From a virus, in the IMG/VR virus record IMGVR_UViG_3300043427_001421, positions 1 to 24,009 of that record: DNA of 24,009 nucleotides; one strand, written 5' to 3'. Position numbers and translations under genes: made by a program. Below are positions 14,938 to 22,070 of this stretch, piece after piece. The notes beneath the pieces are model-generated. The model did no database searches. It was not told where the DNA came from and saw only the letters and a list, made by a program, of their open reading frames with translations. How positions within the stretch are numbered: position 1 is the stretch's first letter; each line of letters opens with the position of its first letter.

Positions 14938-16111
14938 CAAGATCCGCTTAATTGATCTCTTCCGGTATTACAAGGCGTTGCCCCATCAGATGGCCGCCAT
15001 CACCGAACTGGAAGAAGTCATCAACCGGTCCAACCCCCACATTTTCGGGCGTGAACAGGGCTGGTTCAAGACCTGGAGTCAGGCCGGCAAACAACAGGAC
15101 TACACCCCTGCCGTAAAACTAATCAAAGAGTTCGAGGGTTGTCACCTTAGTGCCTACCCCGACCCGCTCCACGGCTGGGATGTAGCCACCATCGGCTTTG
15201 GAACAACCCGTTACTCTGACGGCCACAAAGTCAAACAGGGCGACAAGATAACGGTCGCTGAGGCCGAACGACTTCTACTCCAGGAAGTGGAGCGCATCGC
15301 CAAATACCTATCCACCAAGATTCCGCACTGGGGCGAAATGCGCGTGACACAGCAGTCCGCGTTAATCAGTTTCGCGTATAACCTCGGCAGCGATTTTTAC
15401 GGTGCCATCAACTTCCAGACCATCACAAAAGCACTTGCCAACAAGCAGTGGGACAAAGTACCAGCCGCCTTATTGCTCTACTGCAACCCTGGTACGTCTG
15501 TGGAAGCCGGGTTGCGTCGTAGGCGTGAAGCAGAGGGCAAAATGTGGGCCCAAAACACGGTGATTCTGCCTAACCAGAGCACGGCATCGGCTGTGAATCT
15601 GAAGGTTCCGTACGAGTACCAGCTCGACAACGGTCCCACCGGTTACCGGGAGTGCTTCAGTTCCAGTTGCGCGATGGTTGCCCGCTACTGGGGCAAGATC
15701 GCCGGGGACCACGAGTACAACCGGATCCGTTGCCGGTACGGTGATTCGACGGACGCCAAGGCCCACATCATGGCCTTGAAGACTCTGGGCCTCCGTGCCA
15801 CCTTCGAAATGGAGGGCACGGTCCAGATACTGGAGGGCGAGATCCGCTCGGGCTACCCCACACCTGTGGGTTGGCTGCACAAAGGTCCAGCTAATGCCCC
15901 CACAGGTTCCGGCCACTGGAGCGTGGTGACCGGCTTCACGTCCACGCATTTCATCCACAACGACCCAAATGGGGAGGCGGACATCACAAACGGTGGCTAC
16001 GTTAACCACAAGGGAGGTGCGGGCATCGCATACTCCAGACGAAACTGGTTGCGGCGGTGGCTAGTTGATGGCCCCCAGTCGGGCTGGTACATGAAAATCC
16101 GCCCCGTCTGA
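14930..16111 (+). CDS. Endolysin: GH24 lysozyme fused to C39-type peptidase
   Basis: This 393-residue lysis enzyme has three parts. Residues 1-60 are a helical leader (IRLIDLFRYYKALPHQ). Residues 61-206 are a GH24 phage lysozyme with E69 in EFEG, D78 in YPDP and T87 in VATIGFG, matching the T4 lysozyme E-8-D catalytic spacing. Residues 225-393 look like a C39-family cysteine peptidase: C247 in SSSCAMVARYWG, H329 in SGHWSVVTGF and D345 in HNDPNG. The first enzyme cuts the glycan chain; the second could cut the peptide stems, or serve in binding if inactive, though its triad looks intact. No signal peptide is seen, so a holin is needed for export. The start is GTG at 14930, overlapping the previous frame. 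Confidence 0.9.
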   Translation: MTNKIRLIDLFRYYKALPHQMAAITELEEVINRSNPHIFGREQGWFKTWSQAGKQQDYTPAVKLIKEFEGCHLSAYPDPLHGWDVATIGFGTTRYSDGHKVKQGDKITVAEAERLLLQEVERIAKYLSTKIPHWGEMRVTQQSALISFAYNLGSDFYGAINFQTITKALANKQWDKVPAALLLYCNPGTSVEAGLRRRREAEGKMWAQNTVILPNQSTASAVNLKVPYEYQLDNGPTGYRECFSSSCAMVARYWGKIAGDHEYNRIRCRYGDSTDAKAHIMALKTLGLRATFEMEGTVQILEGEIRSGYPTPVGWLHKGPANAPTGSGHWSVVTGFTSTHFIHNDPNGEADITNGGYVNHKGGAGIAYSRRNWLRRWLVDGPQSGWYMKIRPV

Positions 16112-16112
16112 A

Positions 16113-16334
16113 ATGAACACGTTTGACCAGCCCATCGAACAGCAGCTAAGTCAAAACGCCCGCGACAGATGGCTGCGCGAGCGTTACGAGGCAAAGGACT
16201 GGACTGGTTTGTTCGAGGCAGCAATCCTGCTCAACACGTTGTATCACATGGAGCGCACGAAATCCTCGTGGGCCATCCGTGAGGCAGCGTCAAACCTCTC
16301 CAGTATCTGCGGCCTCGACCGCGACTCCTGCTGA
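16113..16334 (+). CDS. 73-residue helical protein of unknown function
   Basis: It starts one base after the endolysin stop (TGAAATG). It is helical and charged: DQPIEQQLSQNARDRWLRERYEA, then TGLFEAAILLNTLYHMERTKSSWAIREA, with a CGLDRDSC end. It is short and cytoplasmic in character. From memory, similar proteins follow lysis genes in cyanophages, with no known function. It is the last gene of the + strand block and its final 45 bases overlap the end of the minus-strand gene at 16290. Confidence 0.65.
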   Translation: MNTFDQPIEQQLSQNARDRWLRERYEAKDWTGLFEAAILLNTLYHMERTKSSWAIREAASNLSSICGLDRDSC

Positions 16335-16721
16335 ATAGGCCTGGTACAACCCGGTGTACAGGCTGTACATGGGATGGTCCCGTTTGTCCCTGCCGTCTTT
16401 GACGTAGAGGGCCTCCAACTCGTCGTACCTTTGCTGATCCAGGAGAACAGATTCGGACATTTTCGGACTTTTTAGGACAATGTTCGTACGTTTACGAGCA
16501 CGTTTGTACCGCATACGTTGCAGTACAGACTGACTCGTGCTGGAGCGTGCCAGTGGGGACTTGGTGCGTGCGGTTTCAGGTGCCTGAACCCGGCTTTTAG
16601 GGTAGGCGGCTTGGGCCTTTTCGATGGCAAGTTCCAGTGTGTCTGCCTGGAACAACTGGCATAGCGGCCCGCTACCGGGCAACCAGACTACCAGTTCAAA
16701 GTAGTTACCGGCAGTAGCCAT
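16290..16721 (-). CDS. 143-residue protein of two unlike halves
   Basis: Residues 1-50 (YFELVVWLPGSGPLCQLFQA, then LELAIEKAQAAYP) look like a small αβ unit common in phage hypothetical proteins. Residues 50-86 are a basic linker (RMRYKRARKRT). Residues from M87 (MSESVLLDQQRYDELEALYV) resemble another family of short phage proteins. It may be a fusion of two originally separate small genes; an independent start at M87 is possible. The ATG overlaps the stop of the upstream gene (TGATG at 16719-16723), indicating coupling. It is the last gene of the minus block. Confidence 0.65.
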   Translation of the reverse strand: MATAGNYFELVVWLPGSGPLCQLFQADTLELAIEKAQAAYPKSRVQAPETARTKSPLARSSTSQSVLQRMRYKRARKRTNIVLKSPKMSESVLLDQQRYDELEALYVKDGRDKRDHPMYSLYTGLYQAYSAGVAVEAADTGEV

Positions 16722-16948
16722 CAGCCGGCTTTACACCAACTGCGGGGGTAGTCCTGTTCATCGACGCTGTGAACAGTGACAAAACCACCAAGAGATTGAG
16801 CAACAACCCGCGCCGCTTCGACGGCCCGTTCGTAGGTAACCCAGGTTCCAGCGTCATCCTTCTCGACAGTCAAGCCAATACCAGAACCCTTGGGACCGTA
16901 AAGGGCAGTGACGTACTGCCCATCAGCCACAACCAGATAGCGAGTCAT
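16721..16948 (-). CDS. 75-residue protein of unknown function
   Basis: The ATG at 16948 (MTRYLVVADGQYVTALYG) is preferred over an in-frame ATG 24 bases upstream. A mixed αβ protein with VTYERAVEAARVVAQSLGGFVTVHSVDEQDYPRSW. The run FVTVHSVDEQDYPRSW reads like a conserved end of an uncharacterised phage family. Its stop overlaps the start of the next gene in the minus-strand order. Confidence 0.65.
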   Translation of the reverse strand: MTRYLVVADGQYVTALYGPKGSGIGLTVEKDDAGTWVTYERAVEAARVVAQSLGGFVTVHSVDEQDYPRSWCKAG

Positions 16949-17026
16949 CGGAATTTCCGAACTACTGTGCAAGGTTAGCCCACCAAGCCTGCCTGGGTCA
17001 GACTTGTAAACGATTGCAACTGAGTC

Positions 17027-17302
17027 TTATGAGTCTTGTCCTGCACCTGAGTCATCTTGTTTTGGGCGTTGGCGTCCTTGGACCCGCCGCTTCACCGAGT
17101 CAGCCCACGCGGCATGATCTGCTGCTTCCGCAGCCCTGTATTCCGACATTGGTACGGCTTTTTCCAGTACCGAGTAGACCATCTCACGCAACAGAGCTGT
17201 GGTCCGTTTGCCTTGTTGCTTAGCCATCTCGTCCACCAGCATGTAACGGTGGCGATCCAGCAGCAGTTGGCAGTAAAACTTTTGCCCGTGACGTAGTGGC
17301 AT
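17027..17302 (-). CDS. Ribbon-helix-helix-like DNA-binding protein
   Basis: A 91-residue protein with the pattern of a ribbon-helix-helix (CopG/Arc) repressor: a β-strand at 7-15 (KFYCQLLLD), helix A at 17-29 (HRYMLVDEMAKQQ), a KRTTAL turn, and helix B at 34-49 (LLREMVYSVLEK). The C-terminal half is charged and rich in alanine and arginine. Such proteins bind DNA as dimers, so this is probably a phage transcription or replication regulator. The gap upstream (17303-17338) carries GCTACACACTAGC, a near-palindrome that could be its operator. The family assignment is by pattern only. Confidence 0.6.
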   Translation of the reverse strand: MPLRHGQKFYCQLLLDRHRYMLVDEMAKQQGKRTTALLREMVYSVLEKAVPMSEYRAAEAADHAAWADSVKRRVQGRQRPKQDDSGAGQDS

Positions 17303-17338
17303 CGTCGCGTAAGTCTCTTTTGCTACACACTAGCACGT

Positions 17339-17542
17339 CTACCAACGCACGTCGGTGTCCACCCGTTTTTTCCACGCCTGGTTTTGAGCCGACCTAGCAG
17401 CAGACCTCTGCCTGGAGCACCCGCGACGAACGTCCCAGGCCCACTCCAGAAACATTGCAGCCCGCTGAAGGTCGGCAGTCGTCGCCTTCCGCATCGCCGC
17501 ATGAAGTCGCTCCAACACGATTTCCCTGCCGGTGCGACTCAT
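17339..17542 (-). CDS. 67-residue basic helical protein
   Basis: The ATG at 17542 (MSRTGREIVLERLHAAM) is chosen because the in-frame ATG at 17587 would overlap the upstream gene by 32 bases. Residues 10-35 form an amphipathic helix, and the rest is rich in arginine, glutamine and alanine (RRGCSRQRSAARSAQNQAW). It is likely nucleic-acid binding by charge. No family is recognised. It sits in the minus-strand operon downstream of the DNA polymerase. Confidence 0.5.
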   Translation of the reverse strand: MSRTGREIVLERLHAAMRKATTADLQRAAMFLEWAWDVRRGCSRQRSAARSAQNQAWKKRVDTDVRW

Positions 17543-17555
17543 GAGACTCACTTTG

Positions 17556-17723
17556 CTACCAATCTTCCTCCTTGGTGATTCTGACAAGTCGCAGCGCCGG
17601 CCATAGTTCCCGGACGGTGTAGTGCGCCTGGGTCATTGAGTCGGCGTAGAACGTGGCCTTCTGCACCAGGCCCCCAGGCGTTCTCAACAAGGCCACGTAA
17701 TTGACTGGAGCTTTCCTGTTCAT
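17556..17723 (-). CDS. 55-residue protein coupled to the DNA polymerase gene
   Basis: The ATG at 17723 overlaps the polymerase stop (ATGA), so the start is well supported. The product (NYVALLRTPGGLVQKATFYADSMTQA, ending LRLVRITKEEDW) looks like a small β-rich domain. No function is recognised. It may be an accessory factor because of tight coupling, but no motif supports that. Confidence 0.6.
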   Translation of the reverse strand: MNRKAPVNYVALLRTPGGLVQKATFYADSMTQAHYTVRELWPALRLVRITKEEDW

Positions 17724-19555
17724 TTGGCGTCCACCCACGAGTCGGCGGCCTTTGCTTCTGCCAGGGGTGGAACAGGTCCCAACCATTCGGCTTCAGCGTC
17801 TTGCATTACGGCTGCGAGTTGTTGGCACCAAACATCCGCATGTTCTTCGCGCACAAGAAGAATAACTTCGTCATGAACGACACCCGCGAGGCGGACCACT
17901 TCTTCCCCATCAGCTTTAAGCAAGGGCCACAATTTACCAAGCGTACGTTTAAGTACAGCAGCACCAGCCCCCTGAATTGGGGTGTTGCATCTGACGGTCA
18001 GTGAGTTGTACTCACCCGGTAGAAACCGCCGCAGCCCGGACTCACGAATCCTGATCGCGGCATCGTTACTAGGGCGATTAGCTTGTGCAGCATTTTCGCG
18101 TTGCCACCGGCAGATTCCCTTATAAGACGCATGGAACTTGGCGCGGATTTCTCCAGCCTCAAGAAGATCCATTTGTATCCCCATTCCTGCTGCATAGTTG
18201 CGGAGTCCTCGGGCTCCCGATCCATACAGCAAACCGAAGTTCGCAGATTTACTAACCTGGCGCATGTCTTTCGTGACTTCATCTTCAGTGACGCCATAAA
18301 TTTGCATCGCAGTAACAGTGTGCAGATCCAACCCCTCCTGGAACGCCTGGATCATCAGCTCATCCTGAGCTTCGTTGGCGGCCAGTCGCAGCTCCATCTG
18401 GGCGTAATCCGCCACTACCAGTTTCCATCCGGCTGGAGCTTTGACACAGGCCCGGAAGCGTGGATCCCGGGGGATTTGTTGAAGATTCGGACCGATGCAG
18501 GACATACGCCCGGTGTCCGCCCCAAGTTGCATGTAGCTGGCCTTGATGAAGCCACTGGAGTCAAAGTGCTTTATCAGCGCCTCGACCATTTGCCGCCGCT
18601 TCTCCACCCGTTTCCAGGCGAGATACTCGGCAACAACCGGGTGATCTGCGGCGTACTCCCGTAGCGCAGATCGACTGGCACTGGGCTTTCCTTCACTGTT
18701 GACCGGTTGCCGATCCAGCAGAGTTGTGAAGATATCCAACAGTTGCTTGGGACTGTTGAGGTTGAAGCCGGCTTCTTTCTTAGTGCCAGCCCGGACGCTA
18801 CCTTCGGCCTTGGAGCGCAGGTTGAAGCTACCGTCCGGGTCACGGGGCAGTTTCTTGGATGCGGGCAATGCTTTATCGAGTGTTTCGATGAAGGCATCCC
18901 CAAGCCTGACGTGATCCTTAGCCAGGTCGGCGTGCAGTTCCTGGAGCGATTCCAGGTTGAAGGGCAGTCCGGTCCTCCACAGCTGGGCCATCGACGGAAG
19001 TGCGGCACACTCCAGAAACCAGGCCTTGTGCAGGTTGCCGACAGCCATCCGTTGGTTTATCGGCCCGTCCAACTGGGTCAGCAGGTAGACGTCGTAGGCG
19101 GCGTACTCCAGTTGACTGGGCGTTAGGTCACCGCTCCAGTCACTCTTCTGCTCCTCCTTGGAGATGTCCAGCTTCAGGTAACGCTTGACCACATGCTGCA
19201 GACCGTGTTTCAGGTTGGGCAGTCCGTTGGTCAGGATGCGACTGGCGAGCATGGTGCAGAGCACGTCCCCTTCGGGATACAGCTCGTGCTCCTGCAGCCA
19301 ACCCAAGTCGAACACAGCGTTGTGGGCGATCCAGTAACGCTTGACCGAGAAGAACTCCTCCAGATCAACCCAGTCTTCATCCTTCAGATCCCAGCAGTCA
19401 ATGACTACCGGGGTCCGATCCAACGCTGCCAGTTGCAGAAGACGCAGCCCACCAAAAACGGGCTGGAGCCCGGTGGTTTCACAGTCGAAGGCGACGGTGG
19501 TGGCATTGAACATCGTGTGCAGATGCTCGATGCCGTAGAGGTACTTGGGTGCCAT
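17720..19555 (-). CDS. polA: Family A DNA polymerase with 3'-5' exonuclease
   Basis: This 611-residue protein is a phage PolA with intact proofreading. Exonuclease motifs are D24-C-E26 (FDCETTG), HNAVFD with D83, and Y151-x3-D155 (YAAYD). The polymerase core has TGR near 348-350, motif A at 381-390 (VADYAQMELR, D383), motif B at 431-450 (MRQVSKSANFGLLYGS, with K436, F440 and Y444) and motif C at 560-563 (VHDE, D562). It copies the phage genome. F440 is the equivalent of E. coli F762, a residue that varies among phages. There is no 5' nuclease domain, as is usual in phages. Its start overlaps the upstream gene's stop (TGATG). Confidence 0.97.
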   Translation of the reverse strand: MAPKYLYGIEHLHTMFNATTVAFDCETTGLQPVFGGLRLLQLAALDRTPVVIDCWDLKDEDWVDLEEFFSVKRYWIAHNAVFDLGWLQEHELYPEGDVLCTMLASRILTNGLPNLKHGLQHVVKRYLKLDISKEEQKSDWSGDLTPSQLEYAAYDVYLLTQLDGPINQRMAVGNLHKAWFLECAALPSMAQLWRTGLPFNLESLQELHADLAKDHVRLGDAFIETLDKALPASKKLPRDPDGSFNLRSKAEGSVRAGTKKEAGFNLNSPKQLLDIFTTLLDRQPVNSEGKPSASRSALREYAADHPVVAEYLAWKRVEKRRQMVEALIKHFDSSGFIKASYMQLGADTGRMSCIGPNLQQIPRDPRFRACVKAPAGWKLVVADYAQMELRLAANEAQDELMIQAFQEGLDLHTVTAMQIYGVTEDEVTKDMRQVSKSANFGLLYGSGARGLRNYAAGMGIQMDLLEAGEIRAKFHASYKGICRWQRENAAQANRPSNDAAIRIRESGLRRFLPGEYNSLTVRCNTPIQGAGAAVLKRTLGKLWPLLKADGEEVVRLAGVVHDEVILLVREEHADVWCQQLAAVMQDAEAEWLGPVPPLAEAKAADSWVDAK

Positions 19556-19836
19556 CAGTTGTGCATCGCCAGGTGTTGGACATGGGCAGCACTGTGCATT
19601 TCCTGCATAGTCACGGGCGGTTCACCCGGGCACAGGTCCTCATCGGACGGTTCCCACTCGATACAGGCAATCGCGGCATCAAGAGTAGGCATCAGCTCGT
19701 TTTCGAGCACGTCCATCAAGTCCAGGGGAATGTGGGCATCCATCAAGTGGCGGCTGCCATCACGCTTGATGATGACCTCCAGTTTGCGCTGGAACTCGGC
19801 AATCAGCGTGGAGACCGCTGCAAAATCGTTTGTCAT
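19555..19836 (-). CDS. 93-residue acidic protein upstream of polymerase
   Basis: A helical, acidic protein (DFAAVSTLIAEFQRKLEVI, HIPLDLMDVLENELMPTLDA, IEWEPSDEDLCPGE) ending in a histidine-rich tail (MQEMHSAAHVQHLAMHN). No family is recognised. Its stop shares a base with the polymerase start (TGATG), so the two are probably co-translated. A putative promoter (TACACT at 19868-19873) lies 32 bases before its ATG. It may be a polymerase accessory protein, but only the position suggests this. Confidence 0.65.
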   Translation of the reverse strand: MTNDFAAVSTLIAEFQRKLEVIIKRDGSRHLMDAHIPLDLMDVLENELMPTLDAAIACIEWEPSDEDLCPGEPPVTMQEMHSAAHVQHLAMHN

Positions 19837-19867
19837 GGTGTGAGCCTCTGGTAGGGCGAACTTGTGT

Positions 19868-19873
19868 AGTGTA
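19868..19873 (-). promoter_or_regulatory. Possible promoter for the polymerase pair (TACACT)
   Basis: On the minus strand, TACACT appears within CTACACTACAC in the 50-base gap before the gene at 19836. No convincing -35 box is seen. The same ACACTA core precedes the genes at 22039 and 22822, the other two breaks in the tightly packed minus block. Confidence 0.4.
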
Positions 19874-19886
19874 GCAGGTTAGTAAG

Positions 19887-20348
19887 TCAGGTTACCTCGT
19901 AAAGCGAACAATCTGTAGCAAAGTCGCCGCCGGCATCCGGGAACCCAAAGCCGCACCCACCAGAAATCCAGTGTTTGCAATCCGTGCAGAGGTCCACCCC
20001 TTCAGCGGCCAACTCAAACCCTTTTGCCTGGAGCTGCTGGTACACGTCGGCGTACACCTGCCCCAGTCGCATCTGCGAGATTGCCTGGTGCGACACGCCG
20101 TACTGTTCCGCCAGTGCCAGGGTGCTTTTGGTGGACAGCATGATGTCCCTGGCCTGGTCATCACTGAGCAGACGTGTCTTGGCAATAGGCGGAAAGTTGC
20201 AGTACGCACTGGCTTCTTTACCGCTCCACCGGCTGTCCCACTTAACCAGGCAGGTCAGACATTTGTGCCGGCGTCTGCGATCACCGTTAGCAAGCGGACG
20301 ACTATCAATAACCCGTGTATCCGTGGAACCACAATCTGGACACTTCAT
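19887..20348 (-). CDS. NrdR-like zinc-ribbon protein with HTH
   Basis: A 153-residue protein. Residues 1-35 are a zinc ribbon with C3-x2-C6 and C30-x2-C33 and the NrdR-like signature IDSR...GDRRRRHKC. Residues 60-105 are a helix-turn-helix (LSDDQARDIM, then LAEQYGVSHQAISQMRLGQVY). The C-terminus has a second cysteine set (C121, C124, C132, C147 around TDCKHWISGGCGFGFPDA), which may bind another zinc. NrdR is the repressor of ribonucleotide reductase genes; the ATP-cone of real NrdR is absent, so regulation must differ. It shares the ribbon spacing with the gene at 22936. Likely a DNA-binding regulator or a nuclease-like recognition protein. Confidence 0.7.
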   Translation of the reverse strand: MKCPDCGSTDTRVIDSRPLANGDRRRRHKCLTCLVKWDSRWSGKEASAYCNFPPIAKTRLLSDDQARDIMLSTKSTLALAEQYGVSHQAISQMRLGQVYADVYQQLQAKGFELAAEGVDLCTDCKHWISGGCGFGFPDAGGDFATDCSLYEVT

Positions 20349-20686
20349 AGCTCGTCGGGCAGGGCCTCCAGGGCGCGGCGGATGGTGTCAACAGAGTCCT
20401 TGGTGAGGATTGTTTCACCAGTCATGTACTGCGTCAGCACAGCAAGCGCCTGCTCCTTCAAACTCGGCGGCTTGGGGCGGCGGGCGGCGTGGAGATCGGA
20501 CGCTTCAAGCCCCCAGTCATCCATCAGCTCACAGCACGCTTCCAGCTCCTGGTCGGCGCCCCATTGGGCGGCGCGAACGGTGAGATACAAATCATCTGAA
20601 CTGATTTTGGAAAAACCAGGGCCGCAGTAGACCTCGTCGGCCCACTGCTGCACCAGCTCCGGCGGTGGGGTGATGGGGTTAGTCAT
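20345..20686 (-). CDS. 113-residue protein, cyanophage-type hypothetical
   Basis: The product starts MTNPITPPPELVQQWADEV, a pattern I recall from many cyanobacterial phage and host hypothetical proteins, and has AAQWGADQELEACCELMDDW in the middle. It is acidic and helical. No function is known to me. Its stop overlaps the start of the NrdR-like gene (ATGA), and its own start overlaps the upstream gene by 8 bases. Confidence 0.7.
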   Translation of the reverse strand: MTNPITPPPELVQQWADEVYCGPGFSKISSDDLYLTVRAAQWGADQELEACCELMDDWGLEASDLHAARRPKPPSLKEQALAVLTQYMTGETILTKDSVDTIRRALEALPDEL

Positions 20687-20903
20687 TTAACGGGTGCTCC
20701 TTGATTGTGTAAAGCAGGTCTTCTTCGATGTGTACTTCAAAGGCTTCTTTTAGGTCTTCTTTTTGGTAACCGCAACCCGACGCAAAGTCCACAAAAGCAT
20801 CCACCAATCCCTGCGCTGTAGCTGCCTGGAACTTGGTGTTCATGCAGTACATAATTTCCTGGGCTTTGTTAGCCCGGATCAGCTCGAACTTAAAGTTGTC
20901 CAT
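20679..20903 (-). CDS. 74-residue protein of unknown function
   Basis: A helical acidic protein (FKFELIRANKAQEIMYCMNTKF, GYQKEDLKEAFEVHIEEDLLYTI). No motif is recognised. It overlaps both neighbours (14 bases upstream, 8 bases downstream), as do most genes in this block, which supports it being real. It is slightly less GC-rich than the adjacent genes. Confidence 0.62.
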   Translation of the reverse strand: MDNFKFELIRANKAQEIMYCMNTKFQAATAQGLVDAFVDFASGCGYQKEDLKEAFEVHIEEDLLYTIKEHPLND

Positions 20904-21147
20904 CAGATTCTTCCAGTTTGTCGATCAAACGGTTTAAGTACCAGCGGGCTTTGTTCGCGTCAATTTTCGGGCTGTCTTTTAGCCACAAGCGACTCATGTA
21001 TTTGATGACTTGCCACTGGAGCCCACCGACAACAGCGTCTGGGGCTTGCTTTACGCAGTCCTCGATAAAGTCGATGACCTCGACTTTGCCTTTGGTGTAG
21101 TGCCTGGGGTGGTTGACGAGTGCGTCAATGAAATCGTGCTGGCTCAT
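20890..21147 (-). CDS. DUF3310 protein
   Basis: This 85-residue protein carries the DUF3310 signature: NHPRHYTKGKVEVIDFIEDC near residues 12-31, then WQVIKYMSRLWLKD and ANKARWYLNRLIDKL. The family is common in phages beside nucleotide-metabolism and replication genes, and its role is not established. Here it directly follows the dCTP deaminase, with the start overlapping that gene's stop (ATGA). The conserved HP..HY and IKY..R motifs are complete. Confidence 0.85.
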   Translation of the reverse strand: MSQHDFIDALVNHPRHYTKGKVEVIDFIEDCVKQAPDAVVGGLQWQVIKYMSRLWLKDSPKIDANKARWYLNRLIDKLEESDGQL

Positions 21148-21656
21148 AGTTTTGCGGCGGTAACTTTTTGGTCAAAGTTGTAGTGTCCGACGATGGAGTA
21201 ATCCTCTGCCGGCCTGGCAGACATGACGTGAAACACAAGTTGTCCGATACGCATACCGGGCCACAACGCAACCGGGTGAATGGCCCTGGCGTTCTGCAGT
21301 TCCAGTGTGAGCTTGGATCCTTGCCAACCTGGATCGCAATAACCAGCCATCAGGTGCTCAATACCAGAGCGAGCCCTGGAACTTTTGAGTGCAAACTGGC
21401 CGGCCAGAAACGACGGAAGGAAAAAGGTTTCGACGGTTTCGGCCAGGATGAACTCCTTAGGCGGCAGCAGAAAAGGCTGGTCTTCGGTGTAGCCCTTGAT
21501 CGAGAAGGGCTGCATGAGTGAGTCGTGTTCCACCTCAACGAGAAGGTTCTCACCGAGACGCACATCGAGACTGGCCGGATTGACCAGTGTTGGGTCGTAG
21601 GGATCCACAAGGCCCTCCTCACAGAGGGCCCGGATCTCTGTATCACAGAGGATCAT
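21144..21656 (-). CDS. dcd: dCTP deaminase / dUTPase family protein
   Basis: This 170-residue protein belongs to the trimeric dCTP deaminase/dUTPase family. It has NPASLDVRLG (26-35), KSSRARSG with S92 and R96, YCDPGWQG with D108, and LTLELQN with E119. The expected reaction is dCTP to dUTP, a step towards dTTP. Alignment by eye with E. coli Dcd pairs R96/E119 with R115/E138 at the same spacing, but the loop between shows a shifted D108. Whether it is a deaminase, a dUTPase or both cannot be decided here. It would supply nucleotides for the phage polymerase. The start overlaps the upstream stop (ATGA). Confidence 0.88.
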   Translation of the reverse strand: MILCDTEIRALCEEGLVDPYDPTLVNPASLDVRLGENLLVEVEHDSLMQPFSIKGYTEDQPFLLPPKEFILAETVETFFLPSFLAGQFALKSSRARSGIEHLMAGYCDPGWQGSKLTLELQNARAIHPVALWPGMRIGQLVFHVMSARPAEDYSIVGHYNFDQKVTAAKL

Positions 21657-22039
21657 GCGTGGACGGTCACAGCGGCGGGCTGCTGGAGCGCGACATGCTT
21701 CCAGGTTTTGCCGGTCTTGATGCAGTTGATCGTGGTGAGATGGACCTTGAAGTCGCGGCTGATCGCCGTCGCACCATCACCAGCAGCCAAACGCCGCTTG
21801 ATCTCCAGCACCTGTTTTGCAGTCAGTGCCCGACGACCCCTCCCACGGCGAGACGCATGAGTCTTGACCTGAGACTTAGCCTTCTTGGCAACTGGAGCAG
21901 TTTTGGCGGCGCTGGCGCCTTCAAAGTTGACGGTCTGGGAGGCAGCAAGCACGGACTCGATCTCGGCCAGGTGCTTGTGGATGGTGCTGATACTGTCCGA
22001 CAGTGTACGGACTTGTGTGTCAGAGAAGATGGTGAGCAT
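21653..22039 (-). CDS. Coiled-coil and HTH protein
   Basis: The ATG at 22039 (MLTIFSDTQVRTLSDSIS) is chosen. An upstream in-frame ATG at 22150 lies inside the next gene and gives an unlikely sequence. Residues 5-35 form a coiled coil (ISTIHKHLAEIESVL), 45-70 are a lysine/arginine linker, and 70-115 are a helix-turn-helix (LTAKQVLEIKRRL, then ISRDFKVHLTTINCIKTGKTW) of the same style as in the zinc-ribbon proteins. It should bind DNA, probably as a dimer through the coil. A possible promoter lies upstream (22061-22066). Confidence 0.7.
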   Translation of the reverse strand: MLTIFSDTQVRTLSDSISTIHKHLAEIESVLAASQTVNFEGASAAKTAPVAKKAKSQVKTHASRRGRGRRALTAKQVLEIKRRLAAGDGATAISRDFKVHLTTINCIKTGKTWKHVALQQPAAVTVHA

Positions 22040-22060
22040 AGTGCTGGATAAAGCGTTGAT

Positions 22061-22066
22061 AGTGTA
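22061..22066 (-). promoter_or_regulatory. Possible promoter (TACACT) before the coiled-coil/HTH gene
   Basis: On the minus strand, TACACT within CTACACTATC lies 22 bases before the ATG at 22039. This is one of the few non-coding gaps in the minus block. No -35 box is evident. Confidence 0.38.
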
Positions 22067-22070
22067 GTAC

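Noticed and set aside
16355-16369. Perfect inverted repeat TGTACAGGCTGTACA
   Set aside because: It lies inside a coding sequence and is explained by the codons for a Tyr-Ser-Leu-Tyr stretch; there is no T tract or other sign of a regulatory role.
17014-17050. Direct repeat TGAGTCTTA / TGAGTCTTG
   Set aside because: Only two copies of nine bases at the end of a gene; too short to mean much.
20345-20686. A longer set of forward frames opposite the minus block (for example 19971-20630)
   Set aside because: These overlap well-coupled minus-strand genes and have compositions typical of shadow frames.
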